64,000 nt of DNA from Lepidostoma basale. Taxonomy: Eukaryota; Arthropoda; Insecta; Trichoptera; Lepidostomatidae. The stretch is from contig JAHDVF020000580.1 of NCBI GenBank assembly GCA_022606425.2, positions 558,001-622,000 of the forward strand, read 5' to 3'. Shown in pieces: positions 11,554 to 24,089 of this stretch. The notes below the pieces were generated by a model that was not told the origin of the DNA, ran no database searches, and saw nothing but the letters and a program-made list of their open reading frames with translations. Each line of letters opens with the position of its first letter. The first letter of the stretch is position 1. The translations under genes were made by a program, and so were the position numbers.

Positions 11554-11885
11554 CTAAAATCTTATCAAATATAAAGGTTTTTACGACGAATTTATATTCA
11601 ATTCTTACAAACATGTAACATAAAAAAAATTACAGTTAAATAAAACGATGTTTTAAAACTACTTCCACTCGTATCCTTATTTTGTTTGTAACAGGAGTAG
11701 TTTGTAACAGTGTCACCAGTCTGTCATGCCAGCGAGCTGGGTGAAACCGGTCGCTGTCGAAATAAAGACAAAAGTGGAAGTAGTTTAAAAAATCGTTTTA
11801 ATTAACTGTTATTTTTTTAAGTTACATATTTGTAAGAATTGAATATAAATTCGTCGTGACACCTTTATATTTGACAAGATTTTAG
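11554..11885. repeat. 332-bp foldback element with a hammerhead-like module
   Basis: The outer arms (about 11554-11655 and 11783-11885) are near-perfect reverse complements, starting CTAAAATCTT and ending AAGATTTTAG. The right inner part (11712-11785) carries the module shared with 29573-29753, 42137-42265 and 49306-49575: CTGTCATGCCAG, a stem-loop, GTGAAACCGGTCGC, then AAAGACAAAAGTGGAAGTAG. The left inner part is disrupted after ACTACTTCCACT. The other copies share only the inner ~100 bp, so the outer arms may be duplicated flank or a longer element form. Confidence 0.7.
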
Positions 11886-11919
11886 ATTTTTAGAGAATTT
11901 AAAAAACATCATCTAATTT

Positions 11920-12058
11920 TCATCGCGCGTCCATGACACAATGTATGAATGTTGAGGAAGCGAGAAAAATATGTCAGGAAATAAAAGTATGGCAGTCCAT
12001 TCTTTCTGCCTACCCCTTCGGGGAGATGGCGTGATGGTTAGTTAGTTAGTTAATTTTT
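11920..12058 (+). mobile_element. GTTA-tail LINE, 3'-most fragment with target-site duplication
   Basis: Starts within the RRACMTR-encoding region and runs to the CCCCTTCGGGG hairpin (12013-12023) and GTTAGTTAGTTA tail. CATCTAATTT occurs at 11910-11919 and again at 12059-12068, which fits a target-site duplication around a heavily 5'-truncated insertion. Confidence 0.75.
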
Positions 12059-12068
12059 CATCTAATTT

Positions 12069-13744
12069 CATTGTTATTTAAAATGAACTTTCATCAAGAC
12101 ATTACAGTAAAATCATTCGATTATCTTAAAATTACAGTTTTTACAAACTCTTTTTAAACTAAATATGTGAATCTTGTTTACTTAAATCTACGAAATAATT
12201 TTTTTGTTTGTTTCTTAGATTTTTTATTATTGCATATTTTACTTAAAGTTTAGTTGAACTAATCTGTAAACTTCTTCGTAATTTATCATATTTAAAATTA
12301 ATAAACCTAATTGTAGCCCTAAAGGCAGTGACGTTGCTTTCGAAATCGGTCAATAAACATAGGAGTTTTATGTAGCGTACTAAGATAAATATTTTAACAA
12401 ACGCAGTTTATGCCTTGTTCATATATTGTTTTTTTTTTTTGTAAAATTTCGTCTACGAGTATTATAACATTACTTCATATTTAAAAAAATTAAAAAACGT
12501 TCTGTTCAAACTAATTTATAAGTTAATTGGTCAGTATAAATACACAGGCATAAATATATATTTATTTACGCTATGTACACATTTGATGCAGGTCTCTATG
12601 GAATTCTTTGAAATCAGTTTCACCCAACTGATGATTTGTGTAAACTATTTGAAGATGCGCCCTATCAAAGCACTCGTATTCTTCGGAACAGGTACTCCCT
12701 TTCAGGTGGGCACTCGAGTACTCCACAGAGAAACATCTCTCATCAAGGGCGGGTGTTCGTGTGTGTAGTCTGGGCGGAGGCGGGCGCCCGAGGGGAGGAG
12801 GGGAAGCGACTCATCTTGTGGCCCGCGAAAAAAACTCTTTTCAAGAAACCTCTGCTTCCACGCGCAATTGAACTAATGATAAATACTCGCGTAGAAACGA
12901 GGAAATTCATTTCCCCAGGCGTCCAATCTCCGTGGAAATTATTATTTACTGAGTTCACAATTAACAATATTACTTTTTAAAGTTGATTACTTTACATCAA
13001 TTATTTAATTAAGACTATTAAAATGAAACTGCCCAAATGTAATAATTTAGTTACATGGTTCTATTTATTTCTTCATTACATTTTTGTTGTGGAACTACAA
13101 TATATTTGAATAAATCTGTAAAATCATTATATTTTCAGAACATTTTATTAAACTATTCACCGTCATATTAATACGGTATTAAGGTGATTGATGTGGCCTA
13201 ATACGTTGTTGAAAAAAATTAAGGAATAAACCCCAGAATATAGAAAAGTATAACCTGGAACTAGTTAAATTTATGAATACAATGTTTACATAGGTAATGA
13301 ATACTAAATGACGTTATATAAATCAGAAAATTATTTCAGTGTGAAAAATAAAGTGTTTCTGAAAAAAATATATTTCAACAATTATTATGGTATTGATTTT
13401 ACATTTTCCAAATATAATAATGATTCTAAGTATGTCATATTGCTCGTTTGCGTAGCGTCGTTCTTCTCGTCTGCATATGTAATATGAAAAATACAATGCA
13501 GATTCAATCAAGAGTTTGAAGAGTCTGATTTGATATCGAAACTTTATTTTTGCTTCTAAAATCGTATATAAAAACAAAAATGCGTGTGATTTTCACTACA
13601 TTTGATAATGCTTCAGACATGATGACATGACATGCGTGTACTATAGGCAATACATTTTTTTCCTGTTCTTAATAGATGCCTCAAATCATAATTTTGTAAT
13701 GTCTTTTGATGAAATAAACTGATTTGATTTGATTTAAAATAAAC
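12069..13744. other. AT-rich intron with one GC-rich patch
   Basis: No gene was recognised. The patch at 12690-12840 (GGCGGAGGCGGGCGCCCGAG and neighbours) contrasts with its surroundings and could be a regulatory element. Open frames across it occur on both strands and resemble nothing known. Confidence 0.45.
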
Positions 13745-14135
13745 ATGTGTCAGACCGATAATGACATACCTATGGCATTGAACAAGAGCAGACACAGTTA
13801 TCACAAATCACTACTCAGAATCACAGAGATGAAAACCCTGAGAAAAATAGCATGCGAGACTCAACGCGACAGAATGAGAAACACGATCATCAGAAAGATG
13901 TGTGATATCCAGGATGTTGTCAGATGTGAGATACAAAGAAGAAGGTTTTGGTGAGACCATGTAGAAAGGATGGACAACCAGAGATTACCACACCTTACCC
14001 TGTATGGGAAACCAGACGGAAGAATAATGCTCAGAAGATCCCTCAAGAAATGGAAAGACAGCTGGGAATCCACATCGCAAGAGGCAACAAACTCTCCACA
14101 AACAGGCCCTAGTGGCCTCCAACCAGTTTAAGAAG
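13745..14135 (+). mobile_element. LINE 3' fragment with (GAA)n tail, + strand copy
   Basis: About 70 codons are open (ITEMKTLRKIACETQRDRMR, then QDVVRCEIQRRRFW), then a stop replaces a Trp/Gly codon and the frame continues HVERMDNQRLPHLTLYGKP and WKDSWESTSQEA to a terminal stop and AAGAAGAAGAA. This is the reverse transcriptase thumb and C-terminus. It is the same family as 5636-5848 and preserves more of the coding part. Confidence 0.7.
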
Positions 14136-14849
14136 AAGAATACCTATAGTCACACTTTTGTTTTTATCTTCAAGAGTCTTTTGACATGGATATATACATA
14201 AACCCACATTTTTTTACAAGTATGAACAAATTTAATTTGCATTAATTCTGGCATCACTCTAATTCCGTTTCGGAGTCAACTCGCCATTGAAACGACAAGA
14301 AGTCTTAGGGAACAAAAATATACAAACGGTTAGACTTACTTCTGTGTCTGATGTGAAGTGTTATTAAAATGATTAAGAGCCAACTTCGCTGGAAAAGTCT
14401 CCCCGGGACCGCGGGCGCGGTGCCGCAATATCGACTTTCTCTTCTCCAATCCTTTTCCGTCTATTTCCGCCCCTCGTGTTTTTCATTAGAACATAATGGC
14501 GAGATGCAAGTAGAGGCAAAAATGTGAATAAAAAAGAAATAATTGAACGCGCTCTGCCCCCTCTCCTCCCGCCACTCGAACTTTCCCGGTTCATTTTTCG
14601 TTAAAGTGATTCAAAACCCGAATATGCAAAAGTTAGAAATGCGAAAAGAAGAACAAATAAAAATTGAGGTTTTTCCTCTCCCTGGAGCGAGAAACGAGCT
14701 AAGTTTTATTTACGTGCACACATTATTTGTACTCGTAAAGTTACAGCCATTTGAAAGTCTCAACATCATTATTACAAATAGTTCTGTTTGTAAAGTTCAA
14801 TGATATGATTTGGATATGAACTACTTCATCAGGAGTTTTATATTAATAC
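14136..14849. other. Intron stretch with GC-enriched centre
   Basis: The part at 14370-14620 is GC-enriched and purine/pyrimidine-skewed, without a credible coding frame. No interspersed repeat was recognised. Confidence 0.45.
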
Positions 14850-15115
14850 ATATGGTTCGGACATATATAGCGCATAGATGGAGAAAAAATGGTAAAGAAA
14901 GTATATGTTAACGATGTAAATGGAGTACGGACTTGAGGTAGACCGAGTCAAATTTTAAATGTTGGTCATGAAAGAAGTCGGAAGAGTCGACGTGCGTTTA
15001 TTACTCGTTGTATGAATGTGGAGGAAGCTAGAGAGGTGTGTCAGGATAGAGTAGTGTAGCGGTCCATTCTCTCTGCCTACTCCTGCGGAAAAACGACGCG
15101 ATGGTTTGTTGTTTC
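14850..15115 (+). mobile_element. GTTA-tail LINE, 3' fragment with GTT-type tail
   Basis: Contains the FGHI...KKVYVNDVNG-like part, a ~30-bp internal deletion before AATTTTAAATGTTGGTCATG, the CMNVEEAREVCQDRV codons and a decayed hairpin (CTCCTGCGGAA), and ends GGTTTGTTGTTT. With 784-930 it defines a variant with QDRV in place of QERK. Confidence 0.65.
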
Positions 15116-17299
15116 AAATACTTTTTTTGTAGATTCATTCAATGTACCTTTTCACTCATTCGTAATTTTTATTTATAGTCTCCAAATATAAAAAAATCAT
15201 TCTTTACTCAAATTAAATTATATTGAATTTAATATCGTTAAATTATTTTTACGGCAATGGCCTCTCCGGTTGCATTTTAAATTATATCGATTTCTCGTGA
15301 CAGTATGATTTTTATTAATTATTGTATACATTTTTATCAATTATTATGTAATTATACTAGCTTATGTGTACTTACTTATTTATTTTAAGCAGATAAATTA
15401 CATGTCATAAGATTTTATAACTTAAACATAATGGAAAGAATTGCAACTTTAATATTAGGAAAAGAACATTTTTGTACACTTTATTGTAAAGCCCGTTGTC
15501 AAAGTGTATCACGTTTCATTGCGTAGCAATGGAAAGAAGATGCATAATGATTTTTGTTGCATAAATTATCATTTAATAATGAAGAACAATTCGTTTTTAA
15601 CGCCAGGAGGCCCGAGCTTGGAGGTAGAGTAAATACACAAAACCATCAGTTGTCGCTTCAAGGAACAGGGCGAACTCTTTCGCCGATGGGAAGTTGGGGC
15701 GGTGAGGGTTGCGAATCGTAACGATATAACTTAATAAATCGCCGACAGCTATGGGACTGAGACGTTTCAATGGATTCTCTTTATCAAGCCATCCTCTTGG
15801 AAATTTTGTTTCATGTATTTTAGCAATTACCAGAGGCGTACAGTAAATTGATGGAATAATTTTGTAAAAACAAGGCTTTAATCCCATCACGGTGTTCTCC
15901 ATCTCGCGTTCCCGCAATAATTTCATTATCCTACTTTTTTTACGCGATTTTATTATGGTAAATAAAAAAACACGTTAAAATATATTTCACGCTTCGATTA
16001 ACCCCCCCTCTCCCATTTTTACTCTGTATTAACAAAAATAACATGTTTAATTATCTTTTATTTTGTGTACTCGATTAAATTACATATTTAAACATATTTT
16101 TTTTGGTTGTTCATATTTTTTCTTCAATAAAATAACAATAGTAAAAAATGAATAGCAAATTACTAAAGTACCTGCATGTTAGAATAAAAAAATCGGAAAA
16201 ATGGTGCGTGTCAGCACTGACGCGACTGGAGTTTATTTCAAGGCTAATTGTTTTGATAATCTCAACCGTCAGATGGCATTTTTCAAAATCCATTGAAATA
16301 GGTATTGTCAATTTTTAAATGCATGCTTTTTAGTAAAATCAGCATACTCATTTCTAATATAATGAAATAATAGAGGAACAGTTAAAAGTCTCTTTTTACT
16401 AAGCACTACCTAATGTTTTGATTTAGAAACCCTAGAAACCTTGTGCTCATCAACAGATAATTTAGATTCAAAGACTGCCGCTATTTTAAATAAAGAATTG
16501 AATTTTTGTATATATGTAATATGTAACTATCTAAATAGAGAGAATAAAGTTTGATAAACGTGTTTCATTACATTTTTAGGGTTTTTTATTGTATTTATGG
16601 ACACTAAGACACTAAAATATAAATAATATGATTGTCAGCCATATTGGATTTGAAATGATGTGCAGAGAGCCTTCTAAAAATATACATGCGTTCAGTATAA
16701 GATGTGCGAATATGTTGTGCGGAAGGGCAACATAACGACTTCACTTTTTGCTAGCACTCGAGTTCGTTCCCCGTTTAATTTTTGTGCCGGGGGCTATATT
16801 TTAATATCGATTCGTAAGGAGTAAACAAAAAAAAATACCACGATGATCCGTGAATTAAACAAATAATATTATAGTTCAGTTGAGTTTTAAAACAAAGTAT
16901 AAATTTTTTAAATATATATCGAGAATTAGAGTTTATAAATAAAATTTTAATGATGTTGAAATTATACACGTTAATAATAGAAGCGTGATATTAAGTAATA
17001 TCGGAAATTTATTAATTAAAAAAGCAATTAAAATGAATAAACTATTAGAAACAACCAAATACTTTAACTTAGGGTTCAATTTATTAGATGTTCCCATTGC
17101 CATACCATCCAAATTAAATCACAATTATCTCTACCTATAGATTTGACTCCAACGCTACATTTAATATATTCATTCAACATTTATATAACCTTTAAAACAA
17201 ATCTATCACGATAAACTTAATGCATGATAACTCTTATTTTTAGGTATACAACAAGTCGTTAGAACCCAATTACTGTATAATTGTTTTTATCTGTGTTTT
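15116..17299. other. AT-rich intron, one isolated open frame
   Basis: The minus strand holds a 109-codon open frame (15926-15597) whose 3' half (15600-15780) is more GC-rich than its surroundings. It resembles no family I know and has no visible neighbours or repeat similarity. The rest shows nothing recognisable. Confidence 0.4.
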
Positions 17300-17455
17300 A
17301 TTGAATCTCATGACATATGATAGGGAGTTCATCTATCGCTATTTTATTGTCACGTCAATTTTGAGAATCACACTTTCATCGCCAGAATTCGAATCCGGGA
17401 CCTTCAATGTGGTAGTCATAGCTGTTGCCGCTTTGCCACTAAGATCGTCGATATA
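17300..17455 (-). mobile_element. tRNA-derived SINE
   Basis: On the minus strand a tRNA-like head has an A-box-like TTAGTGGCAAAGCGG and a B-box-like CCCGGATTCGAATTC. Downstream it has a body shared with 57436-57610 (AATAAAATAG..ATAGAT..A, then TATCATATGTCATGAGATTC). The internal RNA polymerase III promoter boxes identify the class. Substitutions in both boxes suggest an old copy. Confidence 0.7.
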
Positions 17456-18725
17456 ATCGTCGTTATTTCAAACAAATTAAACTAAAGTATTCAATTTGAT
17501 ACGAGCCTCCACAGAAGTTTTACAATTGGCTTAAGGCGGTTTCCATTCGACACAGTCCGCACCCGTCGCTGTCCCAGTTGCGTATCCACTGGCGGCGCGT
17601 GACATTCACAAAAAAGTAACAAATCATCTTCCTTCAGAAACGTGCAACCCTTTATTCACACAATTTCGCTTCTAAATTGGTTACACAATTTCGCAGAACG
17701 TTTGTTCTTTTTTAGCTGTTTTTTAATGCTTCGATACATAGGTTTTGTATAAACGCTTCAAATGTAAATTTAACGCCAAATGAGTAAATGTATTATTTTT
17801 AAAGTTCTGCAAAAACACGTACTCGTATTTTATTTTTTGAAAAGTGTTTTATCATTAATTTTGTGAAAACTTCATGTATTTTATGTATTTCCTTGACAAT
17901 TACAAGACAAGGGATTTCATCTTTAAAGAGATGCCATCCTTAATAAATTCAGTATTAAAGCGAACTCCCTCGGACATAGTATTGTGGTATTTTGATTGTT
18001 TTATGATGCAAATGAAGAAAATTTTCTTGAGGGGGCTTTCTTCAACGATTGGTATTAATGCTAAGCGTATACCGTGAACCAAAGGGCTCGTTTTAAGAAA
18101 GAACGTTTAATTAAGTCGCTGAAAACTTCTTAATTTACTTTATTATTGATTGCATTTAATGCGTTATTTGCTCAATGCATTATTTGTTCCATATTGCGAT
18201 TACGCAGTTAAAATTTCAGTATGGAAAAGAAATATTTGCGTTATTTGTTATATAAATACTATTATAGTTGCAACCCGTCAAATATTCACGGAAGTAAATG
18301 TTTTCTTCCTTTAAAAAACTTGGTTCATAAGTAAACTTTTGATGTAAATATTATTTTTCACGCATGTCAAAAATATCACAATAAACCACACTTTTTTTTT
18401 AATACTTCTGTCATACAACAATACTCAGAAAAAAATTCAAACTAATCCAGAAATGTTCTCGGGCATGCGCGTGTGCATTTCGAATTACTTTCGGAGAGAA
18501 TCGAGCACACAAGTGTATTCCTCTCTCGCTCTCTTGTATTCAAAATATTTTCGTACTCTTTTTGATGACATGCGGGTTTTTGACTATTTATATTATGATG
18601 CATAATTTCCCAAGCGCCATTAAAATGGTGAGATTTTAATGCTTGATTATCGACGACAGTTAATTACTTACATTTAATATCAAGTAAGCAATTTTATGTG
18701 ATTAGTGTTTGAAATGGGAAACAGT
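17456..18725. other. AT-rich intron, nothing recognised
   Basis: No gene or repeat family was recognised. A short GC-balanced part follows the SINE (17520-17600). Confidence 0.45.
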
Positions 18726-18970
18726 AGTGAAATTCAGTATGTCTCAATGCCTACGGTGGGCTGGCCACGTGGAAAAAATGCCAGAGGGTAGAACACCACA
18801 AATTATATTCAGATAGGTGCCTCGCAAAAAGAGATCAAGAGGCAGACCGAGGAAAAGATGGGCGGATTGCGTGGAACAAGATTGGGAGAAAATGGAAGGA
18901 GCTGGGGAATGGAGAGAGATGGCTAGAGACAGAAGTCAGGAAGCCAAGTCCCACACCGGGATATAGCACC
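18726..18970 (+). mobile_element. LINE ORF2 C-terminal fragment, separate family
   Basis: The frame reads LRWAGHVEKMPEGRTPQ, then KKRSRGRPRKRWADCVEQDW and GEWREMARDRSQEAKS before a stop. This is the LRWAGHV...RGRPRKRW.D.V..D...W...A.DR pattern of LINE ORF2 C-termini. One internal stop follows IIFR. It matches no other copy in the window closely. Confidence 0.7.
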
Positions 18971-19674
18971 GAGGAATGAGAAAAGAGTGTTTGCAATGTA
19001 AAAATGTTTCATCAAATCTGTAGCATTTTTGCGTAATATAATACTAATTGAATTTCTAGTCTTCTCATTTAGAATACTTCTTTCTCTAAATTTTTGTACA
19101 CCTATATTCCCGTTGAATTTAATGTAAATAAGTCGCTTATACTTAATTAAACACCTTCTTTCACTATGTGTGCAAATTTATTTTAATATAATCTCTTCAC
19201 CGAGCCCTTTAATAATTTTTGAAAAATTGGGTCCAAGGGTCGGAAAAATTTAAACAACGTTATTAAATGTGCTTTCTTTTATGCATATATGAGTAAGCGT
19301 TTTTGCTAAACAAAAAGGTTTTGTGTTTTTGACAGTTTTTTCCTGTCCTCTTTTTGTGTACAAAAAGTTTTTCGACACTTTTTAAGTCAGCGTTTCTTAC
19401 GGCGGATACACACATGTGCACGCACACACGCGTTTATATTATACACTTAGGCCCCTAACTCCGGGGTGTTAGAAACAAGTTTTGTTACAAGGGCTGGAAT
19501 AAAAGTTTAAATTTATTCAGTAAGCCAACGCGATAACGAAACACATTGTTTATTCCAATGAGTATAGTATATAAATAAACCATTTGATTTCTTTAGCGTA
19601 AGCTATCACCGTCATTATAATTGATTGATAAATGAATGTAACATATAAATACTCGTATACTCATAATATATCTC
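18971..19674. other. Intron stretch, nothing recognised
   Basis: AT-rich sequence with a short run of alternating CA/CG dinucleotides at 19408-19432. No coding signal. Confidence 0.45.
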
Positions 19675-20042
19675 ACTAACTAACTAATCATCACGTCGTC
19701 TTCCCGAATAAAGAATGGACTTCTTTCCCGACACTCTTCTCTCGCTTCCTCAACATTCATACATCGTGCCATGCACGTCAAATTATTCGACTCCTGAAGT
19801 AGCCGACATTCAATATTTGATTTATTTGAACGTGTCACGTTTTTTTCGGTCTTAATCTATTTCTAGTTTCGTTTACAACGTTAACGTAAACCATTTTTAT
19901 CTTTCTTTCCATATGTCCTAACCATCTCAATGATAATTCATTATTTTCTTCGTAACACTTTCATTCGCACTGCATTCACTTCTTATATTTTCATTCGACA
20001 CTTTTTCATACACAGATTTTCCACACATTCGTCTAAATCGTT
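19675..20042 (-). mobile_element. GTTA-tail LINE copy
   Basis: Minus-strand copy running from the MRRLR...VW-encoding part to the (GTTA) tail, here AACTAACTAAT at the low-coordinate end. The hairpin is decayed (CTTCCCGAATAAAG on the + strand). Several frameshifts. Confidence 0.65.
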
Positions 20043-20519
20043 TGTACTATTTAGAGTATTTTCTTTGAAATGAGAATGCAAGAACAAATTAGATAGGTAC
20101 ATTTATAATGGGTTATACTCGTATCTGAATTCAAATAGTAGTCGAGTTTTGTAATACCGGATGAGTTGACACTTTGAGGAAGTCCCGTGAAACGTTAATG
20201 TTTGCTTTCTTTCCCGCCGTCCGAAGTAAACCCTTATGGAGTAATCATTATAATGCTCTGTTATAACGTGTCTGCCATACAAATGGGTGAAATAATGTCT
20301 TAATGTAATTGTTTTGCGAAACACGACGATCTGCAGAGAAGGGGAACGATATTACCAGCCGGAATGTGACTTTTACTTAATAATGAAACTAAACAAGTGT
20401 CACGTTCCTTCATAATACTCGAATAATTGGTTTCCACACTTAAATTATATTATGGAAGATATTATAAATACGCTATGCGCCTTCGAGGTGGTTACACCAC
20501 AAAAATGGCGCTAACGTTA
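20043..20519. other. No recognised gene
   Basis: AT-rich. A 73-codon open frame on the minus strand (20324-20103) resembles nothing known and is probably chance. Confidence 0.45.
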
Positions 20520-20650
20520 GCATATTATTGTTGGTATTCTTATTATTATTATTGTTATTTTTGTTATTATTATTATTGTTATTATTATTATTTATAATAT
20601 TATCATCGTCATCATCATAATTATTATAATTATTATAATTATTGCGCAAC
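20520..20650. repeat. Interrupted (TTA)n / (TAA)n microsatellite
   Basis: Runs of TTATTATTATTATTG units give way to ATCATCGTCATCATCATAAT and then to AATTATTAT units. It is a compound trinucleotide repeat with no coding context. Confidence 0.85.
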
Positions 20651-20675
20651 TGAACAATTAACTCATAAAAAACAT

Positions 20676-21185
20676 TATTGTAACTAACTAACTAACCGCT
20701 ACGCCGTTTTCCCGGAGGGGTTGGCAGAAAGGATGGACCGCCATACTGCTCTATCCTGATAAACCTCTCGAGCTTCTTCTACATCGTTACAGGCACGCTC
20801 GTAGATTTTTATGACTTCGAAAGCGGCCGCCTTTTAGTATTTGATTAATTTGGTCATGACATGCTTTACTTGGTCTTCCGCGCCTTCTCCTTCCACTAAC
20901 ATTGCTTTATATAACATTTTAATCACTTTTCTCTCATCCGTTTACTCCATATGTCCAAACCATTTCAGAGATCCTTTTTTTAATTTTACTTTAATGCAAT
21001 TTTATTTTAGTTTAATTTAATTTTACTTTGGCAATCATCTGCCTTACATTTCTTCCATAATTCATCTCTTTTTCCTTTAGTGATCTCATTTCTACGGCAT
21101 TTATCCTACTTGTGTCAGCTCCAAGTTTCATTTCATACGTAAAGGTTGGCACTAGATCTACATGATATGCTTGTAAAGCATTTTT
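20676..21185 (-). mobile_element. GTTA-tail LINE, divergent subfamily copy
   Basis: The minus strand starts with a clean (GTTA) tail and a CCCCTCCGGG-type hairpin at 20700-20730 and extends through MRSL..INAVEM and GAD..LT.E codons. A low-complexity insertion at about 20970-21020 (repeated TTTTAATTT words) splits the coding part. It differs from the majority copies in the QDRAVWRSILSANPSG-like C-terminus. Confidence 0.65.
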
Positions 21186-21289
21186 AATTTTTTTACGAAA
21201 TAATTTTATCGACGATATCGATACCGACAATCAAAGTCAACGGAACACACAAAATCTCATTAATTATGGACATGCGTCTTCTGAAGTAA

Positions 21290-21785
21290 TTTTGGCCGTA
21301 CGTAATTGAATTCTTGTGCCGACCCTTGTGTACAGAATTGAAGTTTAGAGCTAACAACAGAAATATGAAAGTATGAATAATAACCATGAAATGAGATTAT
21401 GTTATGTACGAAAAGGTAATGTGTGATAGAATACTGACTAAAGATGTAATGCAAGCAGATATAAACAATCTGATTATGATTTTAAAAAAGGCCACTAAAA
21501 TGGTCTGGACGCGTGTAATGAATGGACAGGGGAGGAATGGATTAAAAAATGTATAAGAGTGGCTTGAATGGAAATAAAACTCTAGGGAGGTCGAGAAGTA
21601 CACAGCATAACCAAATTATTTAATTTATAAAAAGGAGACATGTGAAAAGTCGGAAAAATCGATTAATTTGCGTTTGTCGTGGTGTGTGAATATAGGAAGA
21701 AGCTTGAGAGGAATTGATTGTCTGATTGGGACTGTTCATCGTTTTGCCTATACATTAGGAGAAATGACACGATGTTTAGTTTTAG
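21290..21785 (+). mobile_element. GTTA-tail LINE, heavily decayed + strand copy
   Basis: Begins near GAATTCTTGTGCCGACCCTT (the GVLVPTL codons) and ends near a degenerate tail (GATGTTTAGTTTTAG). Intervening parts align only in patches. It lies head-on to the minus copies on both sides. Confidence 0.45.
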
Positions 21786-22035
21786 GCATAAAAAACGAAG
21801 ACAAAAGTGGAAATAATTTTAATAAATATATAGTTTTTAAATGTTAAATAAAACCCCAATAACCGGTTTTCCGTTTTTAATTTTTTTGACAATTGCCCTC
21901 TTTATACTTGTTTTTTGCTGTAAAATATTAAATTATATACACATTATTGGAAAAAAACAAGAGTCAATTTGATTTATTTTTAAAGTTAGATAAACCAGGC
22001 AATTGTTGTGTAGAATTTCATATTCATGATTTTTT

Positions 22036-22832
22036 AAATTTAACTAACTAACTAACTTACCATCACGCCGTCTCCCCGGAGGGGTAGGCAGAAAGAATGG
22101 AACGCCACATTGTTCTGTCCTGACATACGTCTCTCGATCCTCTACATTCATACATCTTGTCATGCACGCACATCGATTTTTCCGACTCCTCACGTGACCG
22201 ACATTCAATATTTGATTGATTTGATCGTGCCACGTTTTTCTCGGCCTTCCTCTATTTCTAGCTCCGTTCACGCCGTTTACATATACCTTCTTTACCATTC
22301 TGTCTTCACTCATTCTTTCCATGTGTCCAAACCATCTTAATGACCCCTTCCTTATTTTGTTCATACACTTTCATTCGCACCACATTCACTTCTTATACTT
22401 GCATTTGTCACTCTATCATATACAGATTTGCCACACATTCGTCTTAGAGATCTCATTTCTACTGCATTTATTCTACTTTCATCCTTCTTTGCCAGTTCCA
22501 TGCTTCACTTCCATACATAAGGGTCGGCACAAGAACACCATTGTGCACTGCCATCTTAGTTTTTTTGGATAGGCTTTTGTTTGCGATGACAACTTTAAGT
22601 GCACCATTTATTCTGTTGCCTGCCCCAACCCTTCTTTCAATATCCTTCTCCACCCTCCCATCCTTTGTAAACATACTTCCTAAATAAACAAATTCATCCA
22701 CTTGTTCCAGGTTTTCACCGTTTACACTAATGTTGCAGACTGTCATGCTTCCTTCTTTTTCGAAAATCATTACCTTAGACTTATTCACATTCATCATCAA
22801 ATCGTATCGCTTGCATACCTCAAAAAATTTAA
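22036..22832 (-). mobile_element. GTTA-tail LINE, longest 3' copy with tail
   Basis: Minus-strand coding begins near YDLMMNVNKSKVMIFEKE and continues through FVYLGSMFTKDGR, ERRVGAGNRINGALKVV, GVLVPTLMYGSEAWNW and, after a frameshift near 22470, MNKIRKGSLRWFGHMERM, RGRPRKTWHDQINQ and CMTRCMNVED to the CCCCTCCGGGG hairpin and GTTA tail. This gives the reverse transcriptase region after the palm, the thumb, and the Cys-containing C-terminus. AAATTTAA at both ends (22036-22043, 22825-22832) may be a target-site duplication but is low complexity. Confidence 0.8.
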
Positions 22833-24089
22833 ACATTTTTATTTTTGAGTTTATGAGATATTTGGAAGATATTATATATTAATCACTGGAAAAACGGTAT
22901 GAAAAGGGTAGATCGTTCTTTTAATTAAAGAAAATAGTACTTTTTAGAAATGTGCACTGCTTTTTAATAAAATTTTATTATGAAAAACCTATCACGCAAT
23001 TGAATAAATGATCCTTCATTTTTTATTTCATATCTATATAATCACGTTATTTAAATCAGAAGTAGTTTATTGTGAATTAAGCTAAGTAGTTAAGTCATTA
23101 TTTTCATAGGCGGCGTTATCTGAGTTATTTATAATATTTATTTAAAGCGTTTTTTTATGATATGTAAGTGAAACGTGGTGCCGCAGACCACCGAATATCA
23201 AGGTACGCAGGATAGTGCGGGGGTGAGGTCAATTTAACTTATTCCAAACTTCAGTGTAAACCGCAAATGTTGTTTAATATTATTTGAGCGATAAAGTTAA
23301 TTTCGTATTGAACAGTTCGGACGGAACGAATTACCTCCGAAATTCGACAGCACGTTACCGATATTTTGGTATAAAATATTATTCAAATTTCTGATGGAAA
23401 TTCAGAAATACCACACAGCTGGCTATTATGATAATGATACCATTTGCTCCGGAAATTTGAATTGTCTTCAAAGTTCTTTAAAGCTCCAGCGGTTAGAAGA
23501 TTTAAGTTTAACTTATAACAGGTGCATTTGTAATCAAAAGTTATTGAAACTTTATGAATACATTAGTTGATTATGAAAATTTCAACTATCTTAAATGTTC
23601 TCATTACAAATTTAATCGGTTTAATTAGTTACATTTTTTTGATGCTCTATAATTATTTGAAGGTATATAATACACATTTAAAAATAAAGAGTTTTAGTTA
23701 TTATTCTCTAATACTCATTACATTATAATCGTAAAGTTACGAAATATTTATGATAAAAGTTAATGCTTCATATAATGGAAACGGTACTATTTCTCACTTC
23801 GCCGCTATCTGAATACAGAGTTGATTCAGTGCTCATTGCTTTACATATTATCACAATACATAATGTACATTATATACAAAGACACTGGCGCGCATGCACT
23901 GCCGTCGGTGTTGATTTAGGTACTATTGTAATAGAAATGTAAATTCGACGTTATACGATAACAAAGCTATTATTTTGGTATAGTTTTATATTGGATGTTA
24001 TTCTTATTTACCATATTTTTAACTCACATTACAATGTATCACATACCAGTGTAATTACAGGGTGATATTTATTTGGTACGCAAAAGTGG
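22833..24089. other. AT-rich intron, nothing recognised
   Basis: No coding frame or repeat was recognised. Slightly GC-enriched parts occur at 23170-23240 and 23300-23350. Confidence 0.45.
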
